DNA of 64,000 bases from Brettanomyces bruxellensis (Eukaryota > Ascomycota > Pichiomycetes > Pichiales > Pichiaceae), in NCBI RefSeq assembly GCF_011074885.1, contig NC_054687.1:496001-560000 (forward strand), written 5' to 3'. This document shows positions 1-9,930 of the stretch, one piece after another (the first letter of the stretch is position 1; each line of letters starts with the position of its first letter). The notes under the pieces were generated by a model. It saw nothing but the letters and a program-made list of their open reading frames with translations. It made no database searches and had not been told where the DNA came from. The position numbers and the translations under genes are program-made.

Positions 1-3000
1 CCTCACGGCCACAACAACCTTACCATACGCACCCTGGCCCAGGTTCTTTATAATATGGAAGTCTTTCATCTTCTTCGTACGTCTCTCCTTTCCCACAATA
101 CGCGGAAATAACTTTGAATGCCTCCTTATCTCGGCAATCAGGTCATTTTCCCGCTTCATAAGCGTACTTTGTGAAAGAGCATTCTCCAACTTGAAAGCTC
201 TGTACCTCGAATTCGAGTCAGACTTACTACTGGTTGTGGTTGATGAACTCGATGTATCGTTTGTAGCTTCGAAGGACGATGAAGACAATGTCGAACCCGT
301 TGTTCTTGTTGTTTCATACGAATGTGGATTTGCTTCATTAGAATTTGTCGCCGTTTCGCCTGTACTTGACCTACTCATTGCCTCCGAAGATCCAGTACTG
401 TGTAGATTATCAGACATTTGGGATAGAAGTGGGATTTGGGATGGAACGGTCTGCATGTTGAGGTTCATTAGATGGCTTCCCGAGGAGTCACCCTCTGAAT
501 GGAGTGTCTCATTACTCTTGTCCCTTCTCAACTGCTCTTTTTTCTCCTTATCCATCTTGAACTTTGTCTCTTCTAACTTTTGGGTTATTTCACGAAGTGA
601 GGCGTCCGAGATCTTGTCCGGGTGCAAGGATGGTGACTGCACTAGTATTGTTCTGCAGTAGGTCACCCATAGAAGGAAGAAGTTGTGATCAATCAAACGA
701 AGTTGCACATCAACCTTGATGGTATTTCCATCATTATGCACAGCATCAAGACCTGTGGAACGTAAGAACAGCAATTCCTTCTCCTCCTCCGTCCGACCAT
801 CCTGCTGAGCAACCAGCCTCCGCCAATAATGCTCTGGTAAAACAGTACCTTCCTCATATAACAGTCCTGGGTTCTCTGCCAAAGCCTTATCTATAAGTTT
901 AGAGAAGCCTGGAATAATGCAATCAACAGAGTTATCCTTCAGGTCATCGTGGCCAAACAAGTTCTTTGCAATGGCCTCGTTGAAGCTGACGATATTGTAT
1001 CCATTTGTGGAAACCACAAACGAGCCTGCCATGTACGGAAGTGTGTGTATGTTCAACCTTAATTCGCTGTCTTCCTCATCGTCTGGATCCAGACTCTCGG
1101 ATGTAACTGCACAAGGTGCATAGATGATATCCTTCTCATCGTTCACATCGGTATCCGAATCGTCCAAATGTGCATCTTCACCCACTTCAGAATCGTTTTT
1201 CTTGATCCTAAGAGTGAAATACCGAACTTTGTTAACCAGCTCGGTATCTCTTTGAGATGGCAGCATATTTTTGTAGGTTTTAGGAATATCGCCCTCCTCA
1301 CTCACAAGCTGATCAATGCTTGGTAAGCTGTAATCGAGCTTCTTGCCGCTAAAATTAACATCCGTAAAGAGAGGCGAGTATGGCTTCGAAGTTTCTATTT
1401 TATATTTTGAATTTTCAGCACTCGTAAGATCCTTGCTTATTAGCATGTCCAACGAATCGCACGGGATCTGTTCAATGATCAAAATGATGAAGTTTTCCTT
1501 TCTTTTAGCCCACACAGAGGTCCAAGCCATCTTGTCGTTGTACCTCTTTATTGCAATGACCTCACCTGCAAATGGCTGTTCGGATTGCAGCTGCAACCGG
1601 TTGAACACTAGATCCCTCGATCTAGGAGCTAGTAAATCCATCAATCTCAATGATTTCATGATCTGCCTGGAAACACCAAACATCAAGCAAGCCAAATCAT
1701 TAGAATTCAAAATGTTCCATGGAGATTCCAAGCCACACGTTAGAACGGCTTTGGGAGATCTTGTCTTGCCTGCTGAAGATGAGTGAAACTGCATTGAAAT
1801 TCCCTGGCTTGGCTGGGATTGCGGTGAGCTCCTGGTTGCCTGCTGCTGGCTATATTGTAAATTGTTGAGCCCCCAAGAGGAATCCACTGGTTTTATCATG
1901 GGAATGCCGGCAACGGCATTGTTATTGCTGCTATTTCCCTCCTGAAACGGCGTCGCCAATGCATGAAGAAGCTGGATCCTAAGGGATGTTTTCTTGGGGA
2001 TTCTCTCTGCATTTGTAAGCGATAGATTGTGAAGATTGATCATCCTACTTGTCTGATCCTCACTGAGCTCTGGATGAATACCTATCTCAAGGAAATGTAT
2101 TATCTCCTTCAAGTCTTCCAGCATGTTTTTGTCGACAGAAACGTTGCCTAACGTTTTCACTGACGACTGAGGCGGCGAATCAGCTGTTTTCAATGCAGAT
2201 GGCACGTTTTTCCCGACACCAGCCGCAGAACGGGTCTCGTTACTTCGAGAACTTGATAATCTTTCCAACTTGAGAACGTTATCCATGACATTGGCAGTGG
2301 ACGATCTCCTCCGGAACGAAGGAGTCATGTGCAATGGCACCGAGCCGTACAAATCGTGCGAGTTTCTCGGTGTTGTGGAAAGAGCACTTGACGAAGAGGT
2401 CGATAATGTTGAAGACCGCGAACCACTTCTATTTATCAGTGCAGGAGCCGCCGGAGGTGTAAATAAAGATGATGCAGGCAATGGTATGGCATTTTGCGAT
2501 TCCTCTTCGCGAACGTTTGCGTTCAACCAGCCAGGTCTCTCCAGAAGAATCTCCAATGATCGTTTTAGCACTTTGAGTCTCAACGCCATGGAGTTTGGCG
2601 ACAAAAGTGCATATGAATACGACTGGGGAGAACTCGTTGTAAATTTGATCGCTGCGTTCTCTTCATCAGACCGGTATTTGCTCGCGGTATCGTCCTCTTT
2701 CAACATCAAGTGGCCCTTTTCCCTCAAGAGCCTATTAAGAGGAAATATCGAGCTTTTATCAATCAAAGATGACATTGACGCGTTAGGGGAACCAGAGTAC
2801 CAATCGGTGTATGTTGGTTTCGGGGGCGATAAACTGTTGGAGACCCTGGACCCATTATCTGAGCTGTTGTCTGTCTGATCCTGGTTAACAGTGCTTCTAT
2901 AATGGGAGTCGTAATCACTGTCGGAACAACTCTCGTAACTGTCATTTTCGCCCACGTAAAACTTCCTGCGCGATATCACACTCGACGATGATTGGTTCGC

Positions 3001-3093
3001 ATGCGTCATGAAGTCTGAAAAGGCACGATGTCCACTGGTCCGAACAGCATTTTTATTACCAGTTTGATGTCTTGAAGGAGGAGTGTATGGCAT
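1..3093 (-). CDS. PSK1: PAS-domain serine/threonine kinase, Psk1/Psk2-like (3' part cut by window edge)
   Basis: Nutrient-sensing PAS kinase that in yeast phosphorylates glycogen synthase, Ugp1 and translation factors; cytosolic. Reading the minus strand from ATG 3093 gives 1031 open codons that run off base 1. An in-frame TAG lies about 40 bases upstream, which fixes this start. Visible landmarks: N-terminus MPYTPPSR, a Ser-rich region, SYSYALLSPNS then LKVLKRSLEIL (about residues 165-195), the NDLACLMFG block (about 455), a PAS-like segment LRLNIHTLPYMAGSFVVS (about 675-700) and, at the very end, the kinase glycine loop LGQGAYGKVVVA. The SYSY..LSPNS..LR and NDLACL.FG blocks are signatures of fungal Psk1/Psk2. 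The catalytic domain lies outside the window, so activity cannot be judged. Psk1 and Psk2 cannot be told apart here. Confidence 0.9.
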   Translation of the reverse strand, partial: MPYTPPSRHQTGNKNAVRTSGHRAFSDFMTHANQSSSSVISRRKFYVGENDSYESCSDSDYDSHYRSTVNQDQTDNSSDNGSRVSNSLSPPKPTYTDWYSGSPNASMSSLIDKSSIFPLNRLLREKGHLMLKEDDTASKYRSDEENAAIKFTTSSPQSYSYALLSPNSMALRLKVLKRSLEILLERPGWLNANVREEESQNAIPLPASSLFTPPAAPALINRSGSRSSTLSTSSSSALSTTPRNSHDLYGSVPLHMTPSFRRRSSTANVMDNVLKLERLSSSRSNETRSAAGVGKNVPSALKTADSPPQSSVKTLGNVSVDKNMLEDLKEIIHFLEIGIHPELSEDQTSRMINLHNLSLTNAERIPKKTSLRIQLLHALATPFQEGNSSNNNAVAGIPMIKPVDSSWGLNNLQYSQQQATRSSPQSQPSQGISMQFHSSSAGKTRSPKAVLTCGLESPWNILNSNDLACLMFGVSRQIMKSLRLMDLLAPRSRDLVFNRLQLQSEQPFAGEVIAIKRYNDKMAWTSVWAKRKENFIILIIEQIPCDSLDMLISKDLTSAENSKYKIETSKPYSPLFTDVNFSGKKLDYSLPSIDQLVSEEGDIPKTYKNMLPSQRDTELVNKVRYFTLRIKKNDSEVGEDAHLDDSDTDVNDEKDIIYAPCAVTSESLDPDDEEDSELRLNIHTLPYMAGSFVVSTNGYNIVSFNEAIAKNLFGHDDLKDNSVDCIIPGFSKLIDKALAENPGLLYEEGTVLPEHYWRRLVAQQDGRTEEEKELLFLRSTGLDAVHNDGNTIKVDVQLRLIDHNFFLLWVTYCRTILVQSPSLHPDKISDASLREITQKLEETKFKMDKEKKEQLRRDKSNETLHSEGDSSGSHLMNLNMQTVPSQIPLLSQMSDNLHSTGSSEAMSRSSTGETATNSNEANPHSYETTRTTGSTLSSSSFEATNDTSSSSTTTSSKSDSNSRYRAFKLENALSQSTLMKRENDLIAEIRRHSKLFPRIVGKERRTKKMKDFHIIKNLGQGAYGKVVVAVR

Positions 3094-4398
3094 CTGATAA
3101 GAAGAAGAAGAAGAAGAGTAGACGAAGAGCTAAATTTTGCTGCTAGTATAGCACTGTGTACAACCAATTATTCCAGTCTCTGTGTTCAGATGGGAAAGTA
3201 ATCCTACTATCCTTTTTGTTCTTCACCTGTGAAAATCAGGCTGCGAATAGCTTCTCCGATAAGATAAATGTAGGTGGATGAATAAAATTAAAGCAGCGCT
3301 TTGTTCGGTTGTGTTTATGACGATGATATAAGATCTGGAAAAAGGAAATAGTGATGGGATCCGACCTTAAAAGTGATATGCTGGAGGCAAAAATATGGGG
3401 ACTGGTTTAAATCTGAAATGTAATTCTGCCTGCTGTGAAAATATTGGCAGTATTGATGCAACATGTACTGCAGTATAGTACCTAGAAAAAAAAAAGACAG
3501 GGAAAAAATAAAAAATAAATATAAAAAAGTGCGAAAAGGAAGAAAAGGAGAAAGATAAATAGAAATAGAAATAAATATAAATTTAACAATTCCATACAGC
3601 ACATGCAGCAGAACATCACAGTTACAATTATAATTGAGCGCTTACCTTTCTTTCCGCAAACAATGGCAGTGTTGGAAAGTTTATCGGGCCATTTCATCTG
3701 CCTATTTCACATCTATATTTCGGCGATTTTATAATAAATGTTATGTATCTGGCTAAAGGAGGCACTTGAAGGGAAAAAAATTGAAAGTATCAAAAAATCA
3801 AAAAATCAAGAACTCGGAAAATCAAAAAATCAAAGTCGTCAAATCAAAGAAAAAGGTAGAGAGAGAGAGAGTCATACCGATTTCAGGAGAAATAAATATA
3901 TTCGCTGACATCATTTGATGCAAGGGGAGAGGATGAATTATTTTTTGTGTGTGGTCTTGATGAGTGCATTCGTAGGCAAAAATATAGTTGAAGGTAAAAA
4001 CTTGAACTATGCAAGAGTTAAAGGAGGGCTTTTCAATACTAACTAAAGAAAGCATCGATTGAGACTAAAAATAAAGGGGTGGGCGGGCCTAAAATTAGAA
4101 GCACCATTCTACAGTAACAGATCATTTGTATCATCATGTATTATTTATACAGCTAACTATCGAAAAGCCAACAGAACAGGCGACGGAAGAAAAAATCCTG
4201 GAAGCGGGCTGTGTTCTGAAGAAAAGTCGAAACTCCGCCTCGAAAATGTAAAGCAAAAGTAGAATAAAACGTACACAGAGAGGCAGTCCTGATAACCAGC
4301 GGTAAAAGAGAAAGCGTTAGTATTACTCAAAAAAGAACAGGTGGATAGGAGGAAAAGACTAGAATCATCAGCTCTCAACTTTAAGTGCTCCCGTTGAT
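3094..4398. other. 1.3-kb non-coding upstream region of the PAS kinase
   Basis: No convincing gene. The open frames here are short, low-complexity and lack similarity. Contents: purine-rich tracts around 3480-3560; an imperfect array of the unit AAAAATCA at about 3789-3850; a GA dinucleotide run at about 3857-3870. Long upstream regions are common for yeast signalling kinases. It also holds the 3' flank of HOM2. Confidence 0.6.
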
Positions 4399-5496
4399 TT
4401 ACAACACACCCTTGGCAGCCAAGATCTCGGCAATCAAGATACCAGAACCGGCAGCACCAATGATGGTGTTGTGGGAAAGAACAACCATCTTGAAGTCAAA
4501 GATTGGATCCTCTCTCACACGTCCAACAGAAACGGCATAACCGTCATCTCTGTTCCTGTCCAAACGAGGCTGTGGTCTGTCTGGATCTTCCAAAACATAA
4601 ATAGCGTGCTTAGGAGCAGATGGGCAGTGCAACTTGGTAGCCTCGCAGTCGTAATCCCGGAGGCACTTCTTCACCTGGGCCAAGGTAGGGACCTTGTCTC
4701 TGTTGAGGAATTTGAGCGCGATGCACTCGGTATGTCCGTCACTGACAGCCACACGGTTACATTGTGCGGAAACGGTCAACTGGTTGTCTGAGAGAATATC
4801 GAAACCGTCTCCAGCCTTGTTGACATTGCAGAGGATCTTCTTTGCCTCCCACTCTATCTTATCTTCCTCACCGGAGATGTATGGAATGATGTTGTCGAGC
4901 ACATCGATGGCCGAGGTACCTGGAGAAAAGCCGGCACCGGAAATAGCCTGCATGGTGGTGTCAGAGACGTATCTGATTGGTCCAAAGGCGTCCTGCAAAG
5001 GCTTCAAAGGAACAACCAAGCCGGCAGTCGAGCAGTTTGAAATACACACCTCGAAACCTGGTCTGGCGACACCTTTGGCCTTGGCTGCCTTGGCTCTATT
5101 CACGATAACTTCCAAGTGCTCTGAGTTCACTGTTGGGACAACAAGAGGGACCTCGGGGCTTCTTCTGAAGTTTTTAGCGTTGGAAATAACGGCAAATCCG
5201 GCATCAACAAACGACTTCTCGATTTCACCGGCAACTGCTGCATCCAATCCTGAGAAGATGACATCACAGCCTTTGAAGTACTCTGGCTCGCATTTTTGCA
5301 AAATGAGATCCTTGGACTCATCTGGCAACAAGGAGGTCTGCTTCCAGACAACCTGATCCTCGTATCTCTTGCCAACCGAGTCTGGGGAGGCACCCAAAAC
5401 GGCAGCCTCAAACTGTGGATTTTTCGAGAGCAAGAGAATGAATCTTTGTCCGACAGAGCCTGTAGCTCCGAGAACACCTGCTTTTTTGAAGGCCAT
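4399..5496 (-). CDS. HOM2: Aspartate-semialdehyde dehydrogenase
   Basis: Second step of the aspartate pathway to threonine, methionine and homoserine: NADPH-dependent reduction of aspartyl-4-phosphate to aspartate semialdehyde, cytosolic. 365 aa, the same length as S. cerevisiae Hom2. NADP-binding motif GATGSVGQRF at residues 10-19; catalytic Cys155 in SNCSTAGL; conserved blocks QAISGAGFSPG, NRVAVSDGHTE and SHNTIIGAAGSG near the C-terminus. The ATG at 5496 follows an A-rich leader typical of well-expressed yeast genes, and third positions favour C/G, as in LYS9 and catalase. A TGAGTCA site lies about 230 bases upstream. Confidence 0.97.
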   Translation of the reverse strand: MAFKKAGVLGATGSVGQRFILLLSKNPQFEAAVLGASPDSVGKRYEDQVVWKQTSLLPDESKDLILQKCEPEYFKGCDVIFSGLDAAVAGEIEKSFVDAGFAVISNAKNFRRSPEVPLVVPTVNSEHLEVIVNRAKAAKAKGVARPGFEVCISNCSTAGLVVPLKPLQDAFGPIRYVSDTTMQAISGAGFSPGTSAIDVLDNIIPYISGEEDKIEWEAKKILCNVNKAGDGFDILSDNQLTVSAQCNRVAVSDGHTECIALKFLNRDKVPTLAQVKKCLRDYDCEATKLHCPSAPKHAIYVLEDPDRPQPRLDRNRDDGYAVSVGRVREDPIFDFKMVVLSHNTIIGAAGSGILIAEILAAKGVL

Positions 5497-6282
5497 TTTT
5501 TTTATTAATATATTAGACTGTGCTGATTAACGAACACTAGTTAGAGTTCTAATAACTTACGGAGAGAAAATCCTGAGCACGTTCGAAACGAGCATCTGCG
5601 ATGAGAAAAGATTTGTGTGCTTTGCGGACATGAGCTTTTTGCCTCGTTTTTATACACGCACTAGGTCCGGAAACAGGGATCCCATTATCTTAATTTTTCG
5701 CTATTTTTTCACCGTATTTCACTCTTTGAGTCATCGCGAACTTTTTCACCGGCAAATGTTGACGGAGGAAAATTCACCGTGCGAAGAAAAGATGAAAAAA
5801 AAAAAAAATAAAAAAAAAAAGATGACAAAGGACGAAAAAAAAGAGCCATAATAGTGGCCCCGCCAGATACACACGTACTATACTACTAACAATCACGTCC
5901 AATCATATGGTCGGGATGAGGGATATCCGGAGATCAGATTTTTAATATGCTTGTTTATGCAGTCCACTTTCGACGAAATTTACTCGGCCTCCTGTTCAGG
6001 GAAAGGGCATGGGCATATTTACAATACAGAAGGTAAAATCAAGAAAGATACAAAAATACAGTGTATAACAATAAAGCAAAAAGAATGTCCGCTGCCAGAA
6101 TTGTACAGATAAAGGAAGCCAAGCTGGCTAACTTAAACTAGATTGGTGATGTCACCTGACCAATCTCAAAAAGATCCAGGGGAAGAAGATCAACAAGCCA
6201 AAAAAAAAAGGTGAAAATGAAATAAAACTGAACAAAAAAAATTAAAAAATTAAAAAATAAAGTCACCCAAAGCTCTTTACTT
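5497..6282. other. HOM2 promoter and 3' flank of the Myb gene
   Basis: No gene. Holds the HOM2 promoter with the TGAGTCA site and a long A-rich block at about 5795-5845 interrupted by single other bases. The last 150 bases are A/T-rich 3' flank of the neighbouring gene. Confidence 0.6.
5727..5733. promoter_or_regulatory. Gcn4-type site TGAGTCA upstream of HOM2
   Basis: Perfect match to the bZIP (Gcn4/AP-1) core TGA[G/C]TCA, 231 bases upstream of the HOM2 ATG. HOM2 is under general amino-acid control in S. cerevisiae; that this copy is used here is an inference. I looked for the same core upstream of LYS9 and found none. Confidence 0.55.
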
Positions 6283-7254
6283 CTAGCTTTCTTTGTGATC
6301 CTCAGCCTCATTTTCATCATCAGTATCATCGTATGTTATGGAATCCAAGCCCATGTATACAAGCAGTAACTTCTTGTGCTGCTCAGCATCCTTTATATCG
6401 TGGTATGGGTTCTCGTATCCTGCGGTAACCTGCTTGTTGTTAAACACACTAGCAAAATATGGCATCTCCATCTTTTTGCATATCTCAACGTTTTTGTTCA
6501 CGCAACGCTCGACACTGAAATTGTTACCCAGGGCCTCGCTGATCCTTTTCCAGCGGTTCTCCCAGTCTTTCCGAACGTAGTTGATCAACTTAATCTCCAT
6601 GTACCTGGACCACTCCTCGTTTCTAGATTTGTGGTTACGGAGATATCTCATTTGTATGGCCTGCCATGAATGTCTGTGCTTCAGTAACTCTTCTATCCGC
6701 TTCCACGAGTATCTCATCTCCTCCTTGTAGTAAACAATGGCATCATCCTCCGTCTTCGTCCAAGGAACTGTATTTCCTCTTCTTTTCCGATGTGTGAACC
6801 TAGTGCTTTTTTGCTTCTTTGGTGCATTCTCTTTAAAGGATTCATCCGAGTCCTTTGCTCCATCGTTTCCGTCCAATTCTGAATGACTTCTTTTCCTATT
6901 TGCTGGTACTGACTGCCTGCTAACCTTTTCGCTCTCTTCGTCATCTTTACTTGTGCTTGAAGTAGCTTCCTTATCATCACCAACAGTCTGCTTCGTTACC
7001 ACACCATCTGCATCTGCCTTTCCAGCATCCTCTGTCTCTTTATCAGCCTCCTTCTCTTTATTGGTCGATTCACTCTCTTCTGCCTCACGCATAAGATCTT
7101 CCTGTATTTGCCTCTCTTTGGCCAGGTTTCTCTCTATTTTCCGCTTGAGTTGAACCTTCTTGTGATAGAGCTCTATATCACTGTTGAGGGTGTCCAATAA
7201 ACTTCTTCCTCCTTCTTCTGTGCTCTTTTTTTCCTTACTGTTGTTCGTCGTCAT
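6283..7254 (-). CDS. Myb/SANT-like domain protein of unknown role
   Basis: 323 aa. The N-terminal third is charged and probably coiled coil (about residues 18-75, rich in K/E/R). Residues 75-145 are Ser/Asp/Glu-rich and disordered, ending in a basic patch (PKKQKSTRFTHRKRRG). Then come two tryptophan-spaced helical repeats resembling Myb/SANT modules: PWTKTEDDAIVYY...SWKRIEELLKHRHSWQAIQMRY (about 163-205) and EEWSRYMEIKLINYV...RWKRISEALG (about 213-245). The tail is acidic. This suggests a nuclear DNA- or chromatin-binding protein. I cannot assign it to a named family; a link to centromere or chromatin Myb proteins would be speculation. Start at ATG 7254, first in frame. Confidence 0.75.
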   Translation of the reverse strand: MTTNNSKEKKSTEEGGRSLLDTLNSDIELYHKKVQLKRKIERNLAKERQIQEDLMREAEESESTNKEKEADKETEDAGKADADGVVTKQTVGDDKEATSSTSKDDEESEKVSRQSVPANRKRSHSELDGNDGAKDSDESFKENAPKKQKSTRFTHRKRRGNTVPWTKTEDDAIVYYKEEMRYSWKRIEELLKHRHSWQAIQMRYLRNHKSRNEEWSRYMEIKLINYVRKDWENRWKRISEALGNNFSVERCVNKNVEICKKMEMPYFASVFNNKQVTAGYENPYHDIKDAEQHKKLLLVYMGLDSITYDDTDDENEAEDHKES

Positions 7255-7842
7255 TATGCAATGGAAGTTTGGTTATTGATCCAGCTATATTTTCTCTATA
7301 AATTCAAGACGCGCACTTGATGTCTCAACTATGCCAAATACTGCACACTAGTGGAACCCACCGTAAAACTAACCTTGTGTGTCTTTATCTGTAATAAGGC
7401 CAAATAAGCTCATGGGGCTGCACTTACAAATAAATTTGTGTCACAATATAGCAATTTACGCGAAGCACGCATGCACGAACTTACGAACTTACGAAATTTA
7501 GCTCAAAGTGGAAAATTATTTTTTTTTGTGTTCAAAAAATAAAAAAAATTAAACAGAAGATGATGCCGCTGGTTGGTAAAGGGGCGACCAGAATGTGAAT
7601 CTAGAATGCAGAGCTCTGTACAAAAACTTCTGGTTCAATAAATGTCGGTCTGCTGTGATCTGTTATTAAAATGTAATAATGAAGTAAATGAAAAAAGCGG
7701 AGGATGATATTATGAGGGGTGATTAAAGTAGTTGCGTACGGAATGAATGTAATTATACACCTGTCCCACCAGAAATTGTAGTAAAGCTAAGAAAGAACGA
7801 ATCAATCGTTTTTTCTGACGAATCAATTGTTTTCCTTATGAA
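7255..7842. other. Intergenic, Myb gene promoter and MSO1-like 3' flank
   Basis: No gene. AT-rich, with an A/T block near 7510-7555. The right end (7798-7862) carries a tandem repeat that runs into the MSO1-like stop codon. Confidence 0.6.
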
Positions 7843-7862
7843 TCAGTCGTTTTTCCTAACGG
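7798..7862. repeat. Three imperfect about 21-base tandem units at the MSO1-like 3' end
   Basis: Units beginning near 7798, 7819 and 7840 share the pattern GAATCA(A/G)T(T/C)GTTTT. On the minus strand they encode, before and after the stop, RKND-stop, then IRKTIDS and SEKTIDS. The stop at 7843-7845 therefore lies inside the repeat. Confidence 0.7.
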
Positions 7863-8301
7863 TGAATCTATTTCTAGAGGCACCGTGAGCACTCATGGTA
7901 CCGAAACGGGAAAGTTTTGTAGTACTTCTGCCCCCCACTTTCGACAAGTCAGAGGAGGTGCTGAATCTCGACATCAATCTGGGTCTTGAGTTGATGGAAG
8001 GTGCTGATGCAGGAGGCATTCCTCTCCTTGCCTGGGGTTGGGGAATAACTGGGGAAGATGCGGATGCACGAATTCTAGGCTTAAGAGATGAAACTCGTGA
8101 TCCGTATGACATTGATGCAGATTCGCTTCCGGCAGATGCATGTAACCATTCCGGGGGTTGTAAACCGTTTGTGCGGAAGTATTTTAAAAGAGATCTTGAT
8201 ACCACTGTGTCATCTTCAGTCCTACCATCTTTTTCTTCCTTGTGGGTTATTGATCCTATTTCGCTTGAGATCTTTCTAAATTTTTGGAGGACGGTTGACA
8301 T
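7843..8301 (-). CDS. MSO1: Mso1-like Sec1-interacting exocytosis protein
   Basis: 152 aa. Mso1 is a small protein that binds Sec1 and acts with Sec4 at sites of exocytosis. The recognisable part is the N-terminal Sec1-binding region, TVVSRSLLKYFRTNGLQPPEWL at residues 32-53, which resembles the T.V..SL.K.Y...PEWL block of Mso1. The rest is Ser/Pro/Arg-rich and disordered, as in the family. It is shorter than S. cerevisiae Mso1 (about 210 aa), and its stop lies in a short tandem repeat, so the C-terminus may be recently altered. A 159-codon frame on the opposite strand (7895-8374) is judged a shadow. Start at ATG 8301. Confidence 0.6.
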   Translation of the reverse strand: MSTVLQKFRKISSEIGSITHKEEKDGRTEDDTVVSRSLLKYFRTNGLQPPEWLHASAGSESASMSYGSRVSSLKPRIRASASSPVIPQPQARRGMPPASAPSINSRPRLMSRFSTSSDLSKVGGRSTTKLSRFGTMSAHGASRNRFTVRKND

Positions 8302-8586
8302 TTCTGTGGCTCTGGAAAAACCCAGATTGCTTTTATTTGTTGATCAAATAGGATTTAACGAAGGATACGAATAAAAAAAAAAAGAAAGGAAAACCACCAA
8401 AGAAAAAGAGAGTAGAGGCACTGAGTCAGTTGCTCGCATTTTTTTTTTACACCTACTTGAATTATTACTTCATGAGTATTTTAATTTTTTCTACCCTCGG
8501 CAAATTTCGTCAATTCTCAGTTTCTGCAATTTATTATTTCAAACGTCCAGCGAACAGGCTGCAAAAGTACTAAAATATCAAGGTAT

Positions 8587-9930
8587 TTACAAAGTTTTCT
8601 CGACAAGGTAGATGCCGTAGTCCTTCTTCAAAGCCTCCAACAAAGGCTCGGAAATCTCTGGAGTCAATGGGCGGTACAAACCTGGTGTAGCAAAGACACC
8701 AGCATGCTTCAAGACAAACTTGCAAGCAACAGCACATGGGATACCAACGGTTCTGGCCATGGAGGTGTAGCCACCTGGAATACCGTAGTCGATCAAAGTG
8801 GAGAGTCTGGTCTCCTTCTTTCCGTCTGGGTACTCAATTCCGAACTTGTGCTGCAAGATAACGAGATCTCTCTCCTTTGGACCAAGCTGCATCAAGTCCT
8901 CCATAGTGGCACAGAGAGCATCCAAGGCGTTTCCTCTTGGGTGGATCTTGGTGTCTGAAAGCATACCCAGCCACTTAAGGCCGTAGTGGGCTCTCTCCTT
9001 GTCGGTTTCGTTCTTGTACTTGGTCAAAGTGTCAACCTTTGCAAGGATGTCCTCGGCAGAGTTGGACTTGGCACCGATGTACTGCGACAAGGCGTCTTTC
9101 CAGGCAATTGGCTTCTGGAAAATTGGGTTGGCCTCATCCTTGAGGAATCCCAAGTCCACCAGAACCTGGACGAACTCACAGAAGCCCTGGAATCTCAAAG
9201 TACCACGGATGCAAGTCTTGGCCTCCGGGATGTTGTACAACTCCTTGTACTGGGTGGAGTCCCTGTTAGGGTAGCACGTGAGAGCGTAACCTGGGTAAAC
9301 AAGGTATGGCTTGGCAGATGCCATCAACTCCTTGGCTGGAACCTCAACAAGCTTTCCATTCTTGTAATAGTGGGCAGTGTGCTGCAAAGCAAGCAAAACA
9401 CCTCTGGCAGACCACGAGAACTTGTAACCGAGTGGATTGTCGGAGTCCTCTGGGGCTGGCAAACCACCACAGAAGGATATGAAGGAGGTCACCTTACCAC
9501 CTTTAGAGTGTGCCTCATGGATGGCTCTAACGGCATACAAGTGGTCAATACCTGGGTCCAAACCGATCTCGTTCATGACAACAATTCCGGCCTTCTTGAT
9601 CTCAGGCTCCAAAGCTCTCATTGCATCCGAGATGTACGAGGTCGTCACCACATCAGTGTGACCTGCAATACCAGCCTTAACGACGTTGGTGTGGTAAATG
9701 TATGGAATCAACGAGATGGCAAGATCGTACTGTGCGACAATCTTGTTCAACTCCTCCTGTTTGGTGGCGTCAACGGCGATGATCTTGTTGTTTTCGTGGG
9801 CCAACTTCTTGGCATCTTCTGGATGTCTGCAACCAATGGTCAATTCGACATCAGCCTCCTTGGAGAGGATATCAATGGTTGGCTGGGCAACAAAGCCGGA
9901 ACCAAGCAAAAGAACTTTCTTTGTGGCCAT
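8587..9930 (-). CDS. LYS9: Saccharopine dehydrogenase (NADP+, L-glutamate-forming)
   Basis: Penultimate step of the alpha-aminoadipate lysine pathway: condenses aminoadipate semialdehyde with glutamate and reduces it to saccharopine, cytosolic. 447 aa against 446 in S. cerevisiae Lys9. N-terminal Rossmann motif LLGSGFVAQPTIDIL (residues 8-22); conserved blocks NEIGLDPGIDHLYA, FCGGLPAPE, NPLGYKFSWS, PNRDS and GGYTSMARTVG. Highly biased C/G-ending codons. Start at ATG 9930. No Gcn4 core or clear Lys14-type TCC-N3-GGA element seen upstream. The opposite strand is open for 322 codons (8986-9954), a shadow of the codon bias. Confidence 0.97.
   Translation of the reverse strand: MATKKVLLLGSGFVAQPTIDILSKEADVELTIGCRHPEDAKKLAHENNKIIAVDATKQEELNKIVAQYDLAISLIPYIYHTNVVKAGIAGHTDVVTTSYISDAMRALEPEIKKAGIVVMNEIGLDPGIDHLYAVRAIHEAHSKGGKVTSFISFCGGLPAPEDSDNPLGYKFSWSARGVLLALQHTAHYYKNGKLVEVPAKELMASAKPYLVYPGYALTCYPNRDSTQYKELYNIPEAKTCIRGTLRFQGFCEFVQVLVDLGFLKDEANPIFQKPIAWKDALSQYIGAKSNSAEDILAKVDTLTKYKNETDKERAHYGLKWLGMLSDTKIHPRGNALDALCATMEDLMQLGPKERDLVILQHKFGIEYPDGKKETRLSTLIDYGIPGGYTSMARTVGIPCAVACKFVLKHAGVFATPGLYRPLTPEISEPLLEALKKDYGIYLVEKTL

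Noticed and set aside
5518..5561. Possible intron in the HOM2 leader (GTAAGT at 5560-5555, CTAAC, AG)
   Set aside because: It would be only about 38-43 bases, too short for a yeast spliceosomal intron, and the coding frame does not need it.
7895..8374. 159-codon plus-strand frame over the MSO1-like gene
   Set aside because: The minus-strand product has the Sec1-binding block; this one resembles nothing. Some doubt remains because MSO1 is weakly conserved.
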